Shown: positions 7,203 to 16,149 of the stretch, piece after piece
How positions within the stretch are numbered: the first letter of the stretch is position 1
How the letters are laid out: each line of letters starts with the position of its first letter
DNA from: Actinomycetes bacterium
GTDB lineage: Bacteria; Actinomycetota; Acidimicrobiia; Acidimicrobiales; Microtrichaceae
DNA length: 64,000 bases
Direction of reading: 5' to 3'
Assembly (NCBI GenBank): GCA_024222295.1
Contig: JAAEPF010000033.1
Span: forward strand, 219,691-283,690
The notes under the pieces: model-generated
What the model saw: only the letters and a program-made list of their open reading frames with translations
Databases searched by the model: none
What the model was told of the DNA's origin: nothing
Program-made: the position numbers and the translations under genes

Positions 7203-9880
7203 GCAACCCGTTCGATCACGACTTCAGCCTCGACCGGTTCCAGGTCGAAGCGGCGGACGCCGTGGCGCTGGACCACAACGTGCTGGTGTGCGCGCCGACT
7301 GGGTCCGGCAAGACGGTGGTCGGGGAGATGGCCGTGGCCGCGGCGCTCGAGACCGGCGGACGGGCGTTCTACACGGCGCCGATCAAGGCACTGTCGAACC
7401 AGAAGTTCAACGACCTGCGCGGCGTGCTGGGCGACGAACGGGTGGGGCTGCTCACCGGCGACCACTCGATCAACCCGGATGCGCCAGTGGTGGTGATGAC
7501 CACCGAGGTGCTCCGCAACATGGTCTATGCCCGCTCGGCCGCGCTCGAACGATTGCGGTGGGTCGTGCTCGACGAGGTTCACTTCCTGCAGGACGCCTAC
7601 CGAGGTCCGGTCTGGGAGGAGGTCCTGATCCACACGCCCGCCTCGGTGCGGTTCGCCTGCCTGTCGGCGACGGTGTCCAACTCAGCCGAGCTGGGCGGAT
7701 GGATCGAATCGCTGCGGGGGCCCACGACGACCGTCGTCGAGCACCGCAGGCCCGTGGAGCTGAGCTCCGCCATGCTCGTCGGCGACCGGCAGTCCGAGGT
7801 CGACCACCTCGTGCCCCTGTTGGTGGACGGCAAGCCCAACCCGCGTGGTGACCGCTTCGACGGCGATCGCACCGGCAAGCAACAACCCGGGCGGCGGCCC
7901 CGCCAGAGGCGCCGGTTCCGCACCCCGCGGCGCCTCGAGGTGATCGACCGGCTTGGCGAGGAAGACCTCCTTCCGAGCATCAACTTCATCTTCAGCCGCG
8001 CCGGTTGCGACGACGCCGCCGCCGCGGCACTCGACTCCGGTGTGCGGCTGACCACGCGCGACGAGGCGGCCGAGGTGCGCTCGATCCTCGAGCGCCACGT
8101 GGCCCCGTTGGCCGACGCGGACCTGGCAGTGCTCGAGTTCGGCAGGTTCAGCGAGACCCTCGAACGGGGCCTGGCCGCCCACCACGCCGGCATGGTGCCG
8201 GCGTTTCGCGAGGCAGTCGAGGAGTGCTTCGTGAAGGGGCTCACCAAGGTCGTGTTCGCAACCGAGACACTGGCGCTCGGCATCAACATGCCCGCTCGCA
8301 GCGTGGTGATCGAGCGGCTCACCAAGTTCACGGGCGACGGCCACGACATGCTCACCCCGGCGCAGTTCACCCAGCTGACCGGCCGCGCCGGGCGACGGGG
8401 AATCGACGACCACGGCACCGCCATCGTGCTGTGGTCGCCCTTCATCGCATTCGCGCCGGTGGCCGAGCTCGCTGCCAGCCGGGAGTTCCCCCTCACATCG
8501 GTGTTCAAGCCCACGTACAACATGGCGGTCAACCTCGTTGCGCAGTACCCGCGCGAAGAGGCACGCGAAGTGTTGCGACGCTCCTTCGCCCAGTACCAGG
8601 CCGACGAGGCGGCAAGCGGCGAACGCCGCGCCCTTCAGCACCGCCGGGACGAGCTGGCTGCAGCCCGTGACGGGCTCGAGGCCATCGAAGGCGTCTCGGC
8701 CGACGAGGCGGCTGCCTTCGCCGACCTCGCCGCGGAAGAACAACGCCAGCGCTCACACCGCGACCGCGGCCGGAACGCCATCGAGAACTCACTGGCCAAC
8801 CTGCGCCCGGGCGACGTGCTCGAGCGGCCGGGTTCGGAGGGCTCCCGACTGGTCGTGGTGGTGTCGAGCACGGAGCGCAAGAAGTCCGTTCGCGTCGACA
8901 CCGTCACACCCAGGGGGAAGCTCGTTCGGATCAACGGCCGCGACGAGGACCGACCGGTTGAGGCCTGCGGCACGGTGCAGCTCCCTGTGCCGTACGTGCC
9001 CAACGACCCCGAGTTCCGCAAGCAGGCCGCTGCCAGCCTGCGCCGGGTCAATCGCAAGCGCCTGCAGCCACCGAGCCGCAGGGCCGACGCTGACGAGGCG
9101 ACGCAGCGGTGGCACGCGGCACGCGAGGCTCTCGAGGTGCACCCACTGGCCGCCCACCCGCAGTCGGCCGAGATCCTCGGCCTCGCACGCGCCCACAACA
9201 AGGCGACTCGTGCAATTGGAACCGCCGAGCGACAACTGGCGCGCAGGGGAGCCGACCTCGGCTCGCGTCTCGACGCAGTTGTCGGGATCCTCACCGAACT
9301 CGGGCACCTCGACGGTTGGGAGCTCACAGCCGAGGGTGGCCGCCTGCGGCGCATTTACCACGAGTGTGACCTGCTGGCGTCGCTGTGCATCGGCGCGGGG
9401 CTGTTCGAAGACCTCGACGCGGCGGAGATGGCCTCGCTGGTCAGCTGCCTCACCCACGAGCACCGCAGTGCGGACCCGCCACCGCCGCCGAGGCTTCCCA
9501 AGCGGGACCTCCAGACCCGGTTCGCCGAGATGGCCCGCCTGCACCGTAGGCTCGCAGGGCTCGAGAAGGCCGCCGGCCTCAACCCCACGCGGGAACCCTC
9601 GGCCGGCTTCGCCTGGCCGGCGCTGCGCTGGTGTTCGGGCCAGGGGCTGGAGTCGAGCCTCGAGGAGGACATGTCAGGCGGCGACTTCGTGCGCAACGCC
9701 CGCCAACTCATCGACGTGCTCCGCCAGGTCGCCGAGGTGACCGCCGGCCCCACGTCCGTGGCGGCCCGCGAGGCTTCGGACCTGCTGCGTCGCGATGTCG
9801 TGGACAACTCGGGGCTCGAGCGGGACGACAGCAGCTCCGACAACGACGGGGTCGCAGCAGGCCCGGGCGTCGAGCCGTGA
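7199..9880 (+). CDS. helY: Ski2-like DEAD/DEAH-box RNA/DNA helicase HelY
   Basis: The protein is about 893 residues if it starts at CTG 7199. The first conventional start (GTG 7262) would cut off FSLDRFQVEAADAVALDHN, which looks like the Q-motif region of Ski2 helicases. CTG 7199 overlaps the tatC stop as CTGA, matching the GTGA overlaps around it. Motifs in order are APTGSGKT (Walker A), DEVHFL (Walker B), SATVSN (motif III), HHAGMVP, TETLALGINMPA and QLTGRAGRRGID (motif VI). The C-terminal part contains the rRNA-processing-arch-like and DSHCT regions. Its substrate in the cell is not shown by the sequence. Confidence 0.92.
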   Translation: MSNPFDHDFSLDRFQVEAADAVALDHNVLVCAPTGSGKTVVGEMAVAAALETGGRAFYTAPIKALSNQKFNDLRGVLGDERVGLLTGDHSINPDAPVVVMTTEVLRNMVYARSAALERLRWVVLDEVHFLQDAYRGPVWEEVLIHTPASVRFACLSATVSNSAELGGWIESLRGPTTTVVEHRRPVELSSAMLVGDRQSEVDHLVPLLVDGKPNPRGDRFDGDRTGKQQPGRRPRQRRRFRTPRRLEVIDRLGEEDLLPSINFIFSRAGCDDAAAAALDSGVRLTTRDEAAEVRSILERHVAPLADADLAVLEFGRFSETLERGLAAHHAGMVPAFREAVEECFVKGLTKVVFATETLALGINMPARSVVIERLTKFTGDGHDMLTPAQFTQLTGRAGRRGIDDHGTAIVLWSPFIAFAPVAELAASREFPLTSVFKPTYNMAVNLVAQYPREEAREVLRRSFAQYQADEAASGERRALQHRRDELAAARDGLEAIEGVSADEAAAFADLAAEEQRQRSHRDRGRNAIENSLANLRPGDVLERPGSEGSRLVVVVSSTERKKSVRVDTVTPRGKLVRINGRDEDRPVEACGTVQLPVPYVPNDPEFRKQAAASLRRVNRKRLQPPSRRADADEATQRWHAAREALEVHPLAAHPQSAEILGLARAHNKATRAIGTAERQLARRGADLGSRLDAVVGILTELGHLDGWELTAEGGRLRRIYHECDLLASLCIGAGLFEDLDAAEMASLVSCLTHEHRSADPPPPPRLPKRDLQTRFAEMARLHRRLAGLEKAAGLNPTREPSAGFAWPALRWCSGQGLESSLEEDMSGGDFVRNARQLIDVLRQVAEVTAGPTSVAAREASDLLRRDVVDNSGLERDDSSSDNDGVAAGPGVEP

Positions 9881-10521
9881 CGCTCCGGCGCGGCGAGCCT
9901 TGGGGTGGACCCGGGCCGCTGGCCGCGGGCGCCCCGGTCGTGGACTCGGACGCGGCACTCATTGCGTGCCTCGGGGACATCATCGCGGCCGGCGACCCTG
10001 CGGAGGCCGGCCTCGTCGGCGGTGACCTGCACACGACACTCGGTGCGCCCTCACACTCCGCGGATGAGCTCAGGGCCGGCAGGGGAGTCCGCTATCCGGT
10101 CGACGTCGGCTCGGTCGAGATCACATCGGTCGACGGCTCGACACGGAACCTGCTCTTCGCAGCACACCTGGTCGCGGTCCAGGGCCCACGGATGAGGCCG
10201 TTGTTCTCCCGGCGCACGCTCGTGGTCATGAACACCACGCACCGCGGCGGCGACGACCTGGGGCCGCGCGCCCATCCCGGCGACGGCCTGCTGGATGTGA
10301 CCGACGGATCGCTGGGCACCTGGGACAGATTGCGCGCGAAGGGCCGGATGGCCACCGGCACGCACCTTCCGCATCCGGCGCTTTGCACCTCGAGGGCGCG
10401 GCAGACCGTTGCATCCTTCGACCCGCCGGCCACCGTGGCCGTAGACGGGGTGGTTCTCGACAGCCCCGTGACCCGCCTGGAGATCGAGTGTCTTCCCGAC
10501 GCCATGACCGTGGTGGCTTAG
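9877..10521 (+). CDS. Conserved hypothetical protein, possible YegS-type C-terminal domain
   Basis: This 214-residue protein starts at GTG 9877, overlapping the helY stop (GTGA), so it is probably translated with the helicase. The C-terminal stretch DPPATVAVDGVVLDSPVTRL followed by EIECLPDAMTVVA resembles the beta-sandwich end of YegS/diacylglycerol kinase-like proteins. No kinase glycine-rich loop (GGDGT) is present. The middle (GGDLHTTLGAPSHSADELRA) also recalls lipid-kinase relatives. I cannot assign a function. A Rv2091c-like gene sits in the equivalent place in mycobacteria, but I see no clear similarity. Confidence 0.55.
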   Translation: MTLRRGEPWGGPGPLAAGAPVVDSDAALIACLGDIIAAGDPAEAGLVGGDLHTTLGAPSHSADELRAGRGVRYPVDVGSVEITSVDGSTRNLLFAAHLVAVQGPRMRPLFSRRTLVVMNTTHRGGDDLGPRAHPGDGLLDVTDGSLGTWDRLRAKGRMATGTHLPHPALCTSRARQTVASFDPPATVAVDGVVLDSPVTRLEIECLPDAMTVVA

Positions 10522-10530
10522 CTTGTGACC

Positions 10531-11520
10531 ATGAAGGCGTGGCTGCTCGAGGAGAGCGACGAGTACCGCTGGGGCGAAGTCGGGGCGCCCTCGCCCGCAG
10601 AGGGTCAGGTACGGCTCGCGGTGCGCGCCTCGGCACTGAACCACATGGACCTCTGGCTTACCCGCCGCAAACCCCGGCCACCCTCCTGGCCCCACGTCCC
10701 GGGCGCCGACGTTGCCGGGGTGGTCGAGTCCGTCGGCGAGGGAGTGCAGGGCTGGCAGGTGGGCGACGAGGTGGTCGCGAACCCTGCGCTGGTGCCTACC
10801 GAAGCGCTGGAGCGCGGGTACGACTCGGTGCTGGATGCGCGGATGCGCATCCTCGGGGAGCACACGTGGGGGGGCCATGGCGAATTGTGCGTGGTCGATG
10901 CCCACCAGTTGTGTGCTCGCCCATCGGGGCGTAGTTGGGTCGAGTGCGCCGCGTATCCGATCGCGCTCAGTTCGGCATGGCGGTTGCTCAGGCGGGCCGG
11001 AATCACCCCCGGGGACCGGGTGCTCGTGACCGGCATCGGCGGTGGGGTGGCAACCGCAGCGATGACGCTGGCCATTCACCTCGGCGCCGAAGTGATCGTC
11101 ACATCGCGCCAGCAATCGAAGCGGACCGCCGCCCTGCAGCTCGGCGCAGCGGGGGCGGTCGACTCCGCGGGGCCCTACCCGGAAGGCATCGACATCGTGG
11201 TCGACAGCATCGGCCCGGCCACCTGGGATGCAGCGATCGGGTCGCTACGCCGCGGCGGCAAGATGTGCGTCTGCGGTGGCACCAGTGGCCCGGTCGCGGA
11301 ACTCGACCTGCCGAAGCTCTTCTGGCGGCAGCTCGACATCATCGGCGCGAGCTGCGCCAGCCAGGTCGAGTTCGACGAAGTCACCGCGATGATGACCGAC
11401 GGCCTCGACGTGGTGGTCGACGGCGTGTTCGCACTCGGCGACTACCCCGAGGCGCTGGATCGCCTGGCGGGCGGGGCGCAGCTCGGCAAGCTCGTGCTCG
11501 AGCACCCGTCGGCCGGCTGA
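10531..11520 (+). CDS. Quinone-oxidoreductase-like MDR family dehydrogenase
   Basis: This 329-residue medium-chain reductase starts at ATG 10531 (MKAWLLEE); a GTG two codons upstream is an alternative. The N-terminal GroES-like domain contains PHVPGADVAGVVESVGEG, where the zinc-enzyme motif GHE is replaced by PGAD. The structural zinc cysteines are also absent, so it belongs with zinc-free quinone oxidoreductases. The Rossmann segment VLVTGIGGGVATAAM (about 170-184) binds NADP(H). It probably reduces an unsaturated or quinone substrate, which the context does not reveal. Confidence 0.8.
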   Translation: MKAWLLEESDEYRWGEVGAPSPAEGQVRLAVRASALNHMDLWLTRRKPRPPSWPHVPGADVAGVVESVGEGVQGWQVGDEVVANPALVPTEALERGYDSVLDARMRILGEHTWGGHGELCVVDAHQLCARPSGRSWVECAAYPIALSSAWRLLRRAGITPGDRVLVTGIGGGVATAAMTLAIHLGAEVIVTSRQQSKRTAALQLGAAGAVDSAGPYPEGIDIVVDSIGPATWDAAIGSLRRGGKMCVCGGTSGPVAELDLPKLFWRQLDIIGASCASQVEFDEVTAMMTDGLDVVVDGVFALGDYPEALDRLAGGAQLGKLVLEHPSAG

Positions 11521-11552
11521 GCATGCCCCGTGGTCCGTCGTATCGTATGGGG

Positions 11553-12710
11553 ATGCCGAGCAGCCCTGCAGCCCCCGACGTCCAGTCACTGAAGGCGAGG
11601 GCGCTCGACGTCATCGATGAACTGGCCGGAGAGCTCACTGCGGTCTCCCACGACATCTGGGAGCACCCCGAGCTGTGCTTCGAGGAACGCCACGCCCACG
11701 ACGCGCTGTGCGACGCGCTGGAGGCGCACGGCCTCGAGCCCACACGCCACGCCTACGGGCTGGAGACGGCGTTCGAAGCCACCGGCGGCACCGATGGCCC
11801 GACCGTGGCGGTCATCTGCGAGTACGACGCCCTGCCGGGAATCGGCCACGCGTGCGGGCACAACGTGATCGCGGCAGCCGGGCTCGGTGCCGGACTCGCT
11901 GCGGCCGCGGTCGCGGATGATGCCGGCGGCCGGGTGCGCATCCTCGGCACACCGGCGGAGGAAGGCGGCGGCGGCAAGGTGCTGATGGCCCGCGAGGGTG
12001 CCCTCGACGGGCTGGTGGCGGCGATGATGGTCCACCCCGCCGACCACGACCTCCGAACCATGGACTGTGTGGCCATCCACCGACTCGATGTCGAGTACCA
12101 CGGCAGGGCCGCCCATGCAGCGGCGTCACCCGAACAGGGTGTCAACGCCCTCGACGCCGCCGTGCTCGGCTACATGGCAGTCGCGGCCCTGCGCCAGCAC
12201 ATCGGCCCCCGCGAGAAGGTGCACGGGGTGTTCACCGACGGCGGCGACAAGCCCAACATCGTTCCCTCCCACGCGTCGATGCACTGGTACGTGCGCGCCG
12301 CGAACAGCGAAGACCGCGCCGCACTCGAGCAACGGGTGCTGGCGGCACTGGAGTCCGGCGCCACGGCCACCGGCGCCTCGATGACCCATGCCTGGCACGA
12401 CCCGCCCTACACCGACATGGTGGCCGACGAGTGGCTGCTGCAGTGCTACGCGGAGAACTCCGAGGCCGTCGGCCGTCACCTGGACCGCGAGGGCGCCACG
12501 CCGGTGATGGGCAGCACCGACATGGGCAACGTGAGCTACGAGGTGCCCTCCATACACCCGATGATCGCCGTCGCACCCCCCGGTGTGGCGATCCACACCC
12601 CCGAGTTCGCGGGCTTCGCCCGGGGCCCTGAGGGTGACGCAGCAGTGCTCGATGGCGCCCGGGCGATGGCCTGCACGGTCATCGACACGTGGGCTGCGCA
12701 GCGGCAATAG
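11553..12710 (+). CDS. M20-family amidohydrolase/peptidase (AbgB/PM20D2-like)
   Basis: This metal-dependent hydrolase of about 385 residues has the M20D motif EYDALPGIGHACGHN, followed by GTPAEEGGGGK and the dimerisation-domain segment HGRAAHAAASPEQGVNALDA. Further metal or substrate residues lie in DKPNIVPSHA and GSTDMGNVSYEVPSIHP. Family members cleave N-acyl or aminobenzoyl-glutamate type amides and some dipeptides. Three in-frame ATGs (11523, 11547, 11553) are possible starts and none has a convincing ribosome binding site; I chose 11553. It ends 10 nt before the thyX-like gene. Confidence 0.85.
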   Translation: MPSSPAAPDVQSLKARALDVIDELAGELTAVSHDIWEHPELCFEERHAHDALCDALEAHGLEPTRHAYGLETAFEATGGTDGPTVAVICEYDALPGIGHACGHNVIAAAGLGAGLAAAAVADDAGGRVRILGTPAEEGGGGKVLMAREGALDGLVAAMMVHPADHDLRTMDCVAIHRLDVEYHGRAAHAAASPEQGVNALDAAVLGYMAVAALRQHIGPREKVHGVFTDGGDKPNIVPSHASMHWYVRAANSEDRAALEQRVLAALESGATATGASMTHAWHDPPYTDMVADEWLLQCYAENSEAVGRHLDREGATPVMGSTDMGNVSYEVPSIHPMIAVAPPGVAIHTPEFAGFARGPEGDAAVLDGARAMACTVIDTWAAQRQ

Positions 12711-12720
12711 GCTGTCGGCC

Positions 12721-14358
12721 GTGACAGGGGCCCCGCAGCTCGGCAACTACGCCGCAGAACAGTTCGATTCCGATGAACGTGAGGTACTGAGGCCGTACTT
12801 CACGAACCTCGACGGCCCCGTGTTCGCACTCGTCAACCTGCCCGAGGTGGTCAAGGGCGCACTCTTCGCTCGCTACTCGCGGTCCTCCAAGTCGCTGCGA
12901 CGCCTCTTCCTCGACGAGTTCGTCGGAGAACTCGACACAGCCGGCGACGCCACTGTGGACGCCACGATCGGACTGGAGCGGGCCGAGGCGCTGTATGACC
13001 GTGTCTTCTTCGAGTACGGCGACGACAGCGTCGCCCAGCTCGGCGGTGTGCACCTGGCGTGCGAGCAGGCATCCAACCTGCTCACGAAGATCCTCGAGTG
13101 GGGACGCCTCATGTCCTACCTCGAGCAGTCGACCCGCTACATCCCCTACGACGAACGGCTCGCCGGCCGCTACCGCTACCACCGGGACCCCGACATCCTC
13201 GCTTCCAACCTCGGCGCCCGCTACGTCGCTGAGATGGACACCATCTTCGAGATCTACTCCGAGCTCGTGGCCGCCATGACCGAGCACTACCGCGCACTTC
13301 ACCCGAAGGGCGAGGGTGACTCCGACTTCGTGCACCGCCAGGCCGTGAGGGCCAAGGCGTTCGACGCCGTTCGCGGCGTGCTGCCCGCGGCCGCTCTGTC
13401 CAACGTGGGCATCTACGGTTCGGGCCAGGGCTACGAGGCGCTCCTCTTGCGCATGCGCTCACACCCGTTGCCCGAGGCACGCCACTACGCCACGCTCATG
13501 CTCACCGAGCTGCGCAAGGTCATCCCCAGCTTCCTCAAGCGCGTGGACCTGCCGGACCGGGGCATGGAGACCTCCGCCTACATGGAGCACAACCGCAAGG
13601 CCATGGAGGCCACGGCCTACGAGGTCCTCGCCGAAGACAACGTGGCGACCCCACACGGCTCCAACGTCGAGCTCGTCGACTTCGACCCCGACGGCGAGGT
13701 CAAGGTCGTTGCCGCGATGCTCTACCCCTATACCGACCTGCCAGAGACCTCCGTGCTCGACAAGGTTGCCCGCATGTCGGTGGAGGACAGGCTGTCGGTC
13801 ATGCGTTCGTACGTGGGGGAGAGGCGCAACAGGCGCCACAAGCCCGGCCGTGCGCTCGAGCGCACCGACTACCGATTCGACGTACTGTCCGACTACGGCG
13901 CATTCCGCGACCTGCAGCGGCACCGCATCGCCACGGTCGAGTGGCAGAACCTCGGCCCCGGCCACGGGTTCGTGCGCCCCGCCTCGATCGACGAGGCCGG
14001 GGTCTCCGACCGGTTCGACGAGGCGATGGACATCTCCGAGGGTCTGTGGAGCGCCCTGGCGGAGCAGTTCCCCGAGCGTGCGTCCTACGCGGTGGCGCTG
14101 GCACACCGCCTGCGCTATGTCATGCAATTCAACGCCCGGGAGGCCATCCACATGCTGGAGCTACGGTCCTCGGTGCAGGGCCATCCGAGCTACCGCTCCG
14201 TGGCCCAGCGGATGCACCGGTTGATCGAGGAAGAGGCCGGCCACACCGCCATCGCGGAGATGATGCGGTTCGTGGACCACTCCGGTGAGGCCGAACTCGA
14301 GCGCATCGGCGCCGAGCGTGCAGCTGAACGGAAGCGCTCGGTCGAGGCCGGTTCCTGA
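12721..14358 (+). CDS. thyX: FAD-dependent thymidylate synthase, tandem ThyX-type domains
   Basis: The protein has 545 residues, about twice a standard ThyX (220-250). It appears to be a duplicated-domain form. The first half has FARYSRSSKSLRRLFLDEF and YLEQSTRYIPYD. The second half has RFDVLSDYGAFRDLQRHRIA, containing RHR as in the ThyX signature, and FNAREAIHMLELRSS. ThyX makes dTMP using FADH2 and methylene-tetrahydrofolate. Catalytic competence of each half cannot be judged by eye. The start is GTG 12721. A hairpin follows the stop immediately. Confidence 0.78.
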   Translation: MTGAPQLGNYAAEQFDSDEREVLRPYFTNLDGPVFALVNLPEVVKGALFARYSRSSKSLRRLFLDEFVGELDTAGDATVDATIGLERAEALYDRVFFEYGDDSVAQLGGVHLACEQASNLLTKILEWGRLMSYLEQSTRYIPYDERLAGRYRYHRDPDILASNLGARYVAEMDTIFEIYSELVAAMTEHYRALHPKGEGDSDFVHRQAVRAKAFDAVRGVLPAAALSNVGIYGSGQGYEALLLRMRSHPLPEARHYATLMLTELRKVIPSFLKRVDLPDRGMETSAYMEHNRKAMEATAYEVLAEDNVATPHGSNVELVDFDPDGEVKVVAAMLYPYTDLPETSVLDKVARMSVEDRLSVMRSYVGERRNRRHKPGRALERTDYRFDVLSDYGAFRDLQRHRIATVEWQNLGPGHGFVRPASIDEAGVSDRFDEAMDISEGLWSALAEQFPERASYAVALAHRLRYVMQFNAREAIHMLELRSSVQGHPSYRSVAQRMHRLIEEEAGHTAIAEMMRFVDHSGEAELERIGAERAAERKRSVEAGS

Positions 14359-14374
14359 GGACCGTTTCGGGTCC
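14359..14374 (+). terminator. Short hairpin directly after thyX stop
   Basis: GGACC and GGTCC pair around a 6-nt loop beginning at the base after the stop codon, followed by GTTCAAG. It is short and lacks a T-tract, so termination is only a suggestion. Confidence 0.35.
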
Positions 14375-14518
14375 GTTCAAGAAATCTCGCTGCCGGGTGG
14401 ACACACACCGCCCGATCCGTGTCTATGATGCGCCGGTTCCGGGTCGATGCGACCCCCGACGGCCCTCGCGCCACCACCGACACGCGGCCGGCGCAACAGA
14501 GACACGAATCAGGATGCG

Positions 14519-15028
14519 ATGAACGACGAAGTCGACGAGCTCGAGGAAGACGAAGAGCTCGACGAAGAAGAACTTGACGACGAAGAGCTCGACGACGAGC
14601 TGCTCGAGGACGGCGCCATCCCGGCCGCCGACGGCGAGGGTGACGACGCCACCACGGACGACGACGACGAGGAGGCCGACGAGGTCCCCACGGCCCGCAA
14701 GCGTCCCGGCACCGCCGAGGAGGAAGACGACGAGGCCGACCCCGACGACGTCGAAGCCGACCTGGATCGCATCCTCAAGGACAAGATGGCCTCGGGCGAC
14801 GACGAGGACGAGGAGGAGGAGGAAGAGGCTCCCAAGGAGACCACTTCCGAGTCGGGTGAACGCGTGGCCGCCAAGGGTGCGGACGAGTTCACGTGCAATA
14901 CGTGCTTCCTCATCGTGCATCCCCGCCAGTTCGGGCGCGCTGGAAACCTGCACTGCCCCGAGGGGTACGATCCTTGTCCCTCCATCAAGAAGGTGGAGGC
15001 GGCCCTCAAGAAGGCGAAGAAGGGCTGA
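14519..15028 (+). CDS. DUF4193-type acidic protein with C-terminal zinc-binding motif
   Basis: I start at ATG 14519 (MNDEVDELEEDEEL); codons upstream in the frame read as leader. The 169-residue product has a long Asp/Glu-rich tract (residues 1-120) containing repeated EELDDEELD units. The conserved segment DVEADLDRILKDKM and DEFTCNTCFLIVHPRQFG follow, with CxxC and a later CPEGYDPCP pair that should bind zinc. This arrangement is DUF4193, common in Actinobacteria and of unknown function. The 160-bp upstream gap contains a TATGAT at 14424 that could be a -10 element, without a convincing -35. Confidence 0.78.
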   Translation: MNDEVDELEEDEELDEEELDDEELDDELLEDGAIPAADGEGDDATTDDDDEEADEVPTARKRPGTAEEEDDEADPDDVEADLDRILKDKMASGDDEDEEEEEEAPKETTSESGERVAAKGADEFTCNTCFLIVHPRQFGRAGNLHCPEGYDPCPSIKKVEAALKKAKKG

Positions 15029-15093
15029 CGGAACCCGATGATGGCCACACGCGGTGGCCGCGCGGGCCACACGACCCACGGGAATCTGAAGTG

Positions 15094-15609
15094 ATGGCGG
15101 CAACGGCGGATAGCTCCGAACAAGACTCCGGCAAGGGCTCGGCGGATACCTCGCACGAAGAGGCCCCGTCCCTGATCGAAGATCTTGCCGGACTGCTGCC
15201 GCGGCTCATCGACCGCTCATCGGCACAGCTGCAGTTCTCCCAGTCGCTGTTGTCGATGCTGCCCTGCACCAGGTCGCTCTTCGGGGGTTCACCAGATCGT
15301 GACTCGGGCGAGGACCTACCCGAACACGAAGCCCGGCAGTCCACCGACGTGCTGCGCGTGCTGACCGAGGACGAGCCGACCGCTGCACCGGACTCCTCAC
15401 ACGAAGCGGCACCCGGCGACGAGGCCGCAGAGGCACCTGACGTGAGCACGCTTGCCATTCCCGACTACGACAGCCTGGCGGCGTCTCAGGTGGTGCCCAG
15501 GCTCACGACCCTGTCTCCCGAGGAGCTGGAAGCCGTCGGCGCCTACGAGTCGGCAAAGCGCCAGAGGCGAACGATCCTCAACCGCGTCACCGCACTGCTC
15601 GCGGACTGA
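15094..15609 (+). CDS. Hypothetical protein with actinobacterial lipid-droplet-type C-terminal helix motif
   Basis: The start is ATG 15094 (a GTG directly before is also in frame), giving 171 residues. The N-terminal half is acidic and likely disordered, with one helical stretch, SLIEDLAGLLPRLIDRSS. The C-terminal end, IPDYDSLAASQVVPRL and LSPEELEAVGAYESAKRQR, then RTILNRV, is a short helical motif that recurs at the ends of otherwise unrelated actinobacterial proteins, some of them lipid-droplet or envelope associated. It probably mediates protein contacts. No enzymatic motif is present. Confidence 0.55.
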   Translation: MAATADSSEQDSGKGSADTSHEEAPSLIEDLAGLLPRLIDRSSAQLQFSQSLLSMLPCTRSLFGGSPDRDSGEDLPEHEARQSTDVLRVLTEDEPTAAPDSSHEAAPGDEAAEAPDVSTLAIPDYDSLAASQVVPRLTTLSPEELEAVGAYESAKRQRRTILNRVTALLAD

Positions 15610-15618
15610 CCGTTTGTG

Positions 15619-16149
15619 ATGAGCGCGGGTGACCAGGCGGAGCCGACTCCACACCAGGCGGAGCCGACTCCACACGGTGTGACTGCACGGCCTGCGGTCG
15701 GGCACGACACTCCCGACCTGGCCCGCATGCACCTTGCCGCGGTCGAGTCGCTCGGCGCGTTTCCGAAGGGAGGACCGCTCGCCAACGCGCTGAGCCGGGG
15801 CAGCGTGCACGCCGATGTGGCGCAGGGCTTCGCGGCCGACCTCGAAGGGGGCGAGCGGTCGGTGGTCGTTGGGCTGCTCGGAGTAACCGTGGTCGGCTAC
15901 GGGGTGCTGCGGCCTTCTGTGCCGGTGCAAGCCCCTGCCGTCATCGAGGAGCTGTGGGTGGATCCAGAGGCCCGTGAGGTAGGCGTTGGATCGAGCCTGC
16001 TCGACCTGCTGCGCGACGAGGCCGACGCTGCTGGTTCGACCGCTGTGGACTGCGTGACCCTGCCCGGTGACCGCAATACGAAGAACTTCTTCGAGGACCA
16101 CGGCATGGTTGCACGGGCAATCACGGTCAGTGGCCCTGCGCAGCCCTGA
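15619..16149 (+). CDS. GNAT-family N-acetyltransferase
   Basis: This 176-residue protein has the acetyl-CoA binding region VIEELWVDPEAREVGVGSSL (motif A, with Q/RxxGxG replaced by REVGVGS) and the C-terminal NTKNFFEDHGMVARA. The substrate is unknown. The N-terminus includes a perfect 7-residue duplication (QAEPTPH twice) just after the start. ATG 15619 is used; GTG 15616 is an alternative. The stop overlaps the next gene as TGATG, so the two are translationally coupled. Confidence 0.8.
   Translation: MSAGDQAEPTPHQAEPTPHGVTARPAVGHDTPDLARMHLAAVESLGAFPKGGPLANALSRGSVHADVAQGFAADLEGGERSVVVGLLGVTVVGYGVLRPSVPVQAPAVIEELWVDPEAREVGVGSSLLDLLRDEADAAGSTAVDCVTLPGDRNTKNFFEDHGMVARAITVSGPAQP
15633..15674 (+). 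repeat. Perfect 21-bp tandem duplication in GNAT N-terminus
   Basis: The unit CCAGGCGGAGCCGACTCCA (plus CA) occurs twice back to back, at 15633-15653 and 15654-15674. Both copies are in frame and encode the same seven residues. The perfect identity suggests a recent slippage duplication. Confidence 0.9.

Noticed and set aside
13459-14151. 230-residue minus-strand frame opposite thyX
   Set aside because: Composition is that of an antisense shadow; no recognisable domain.
14401-14430. Possible promoter with TATGAT and TGGACA
   Set aside because: The spacing between the elements is about 20 nt, too long for a convincing sigma-A promoter, so it is only mentioned with the DUF4193 gene.
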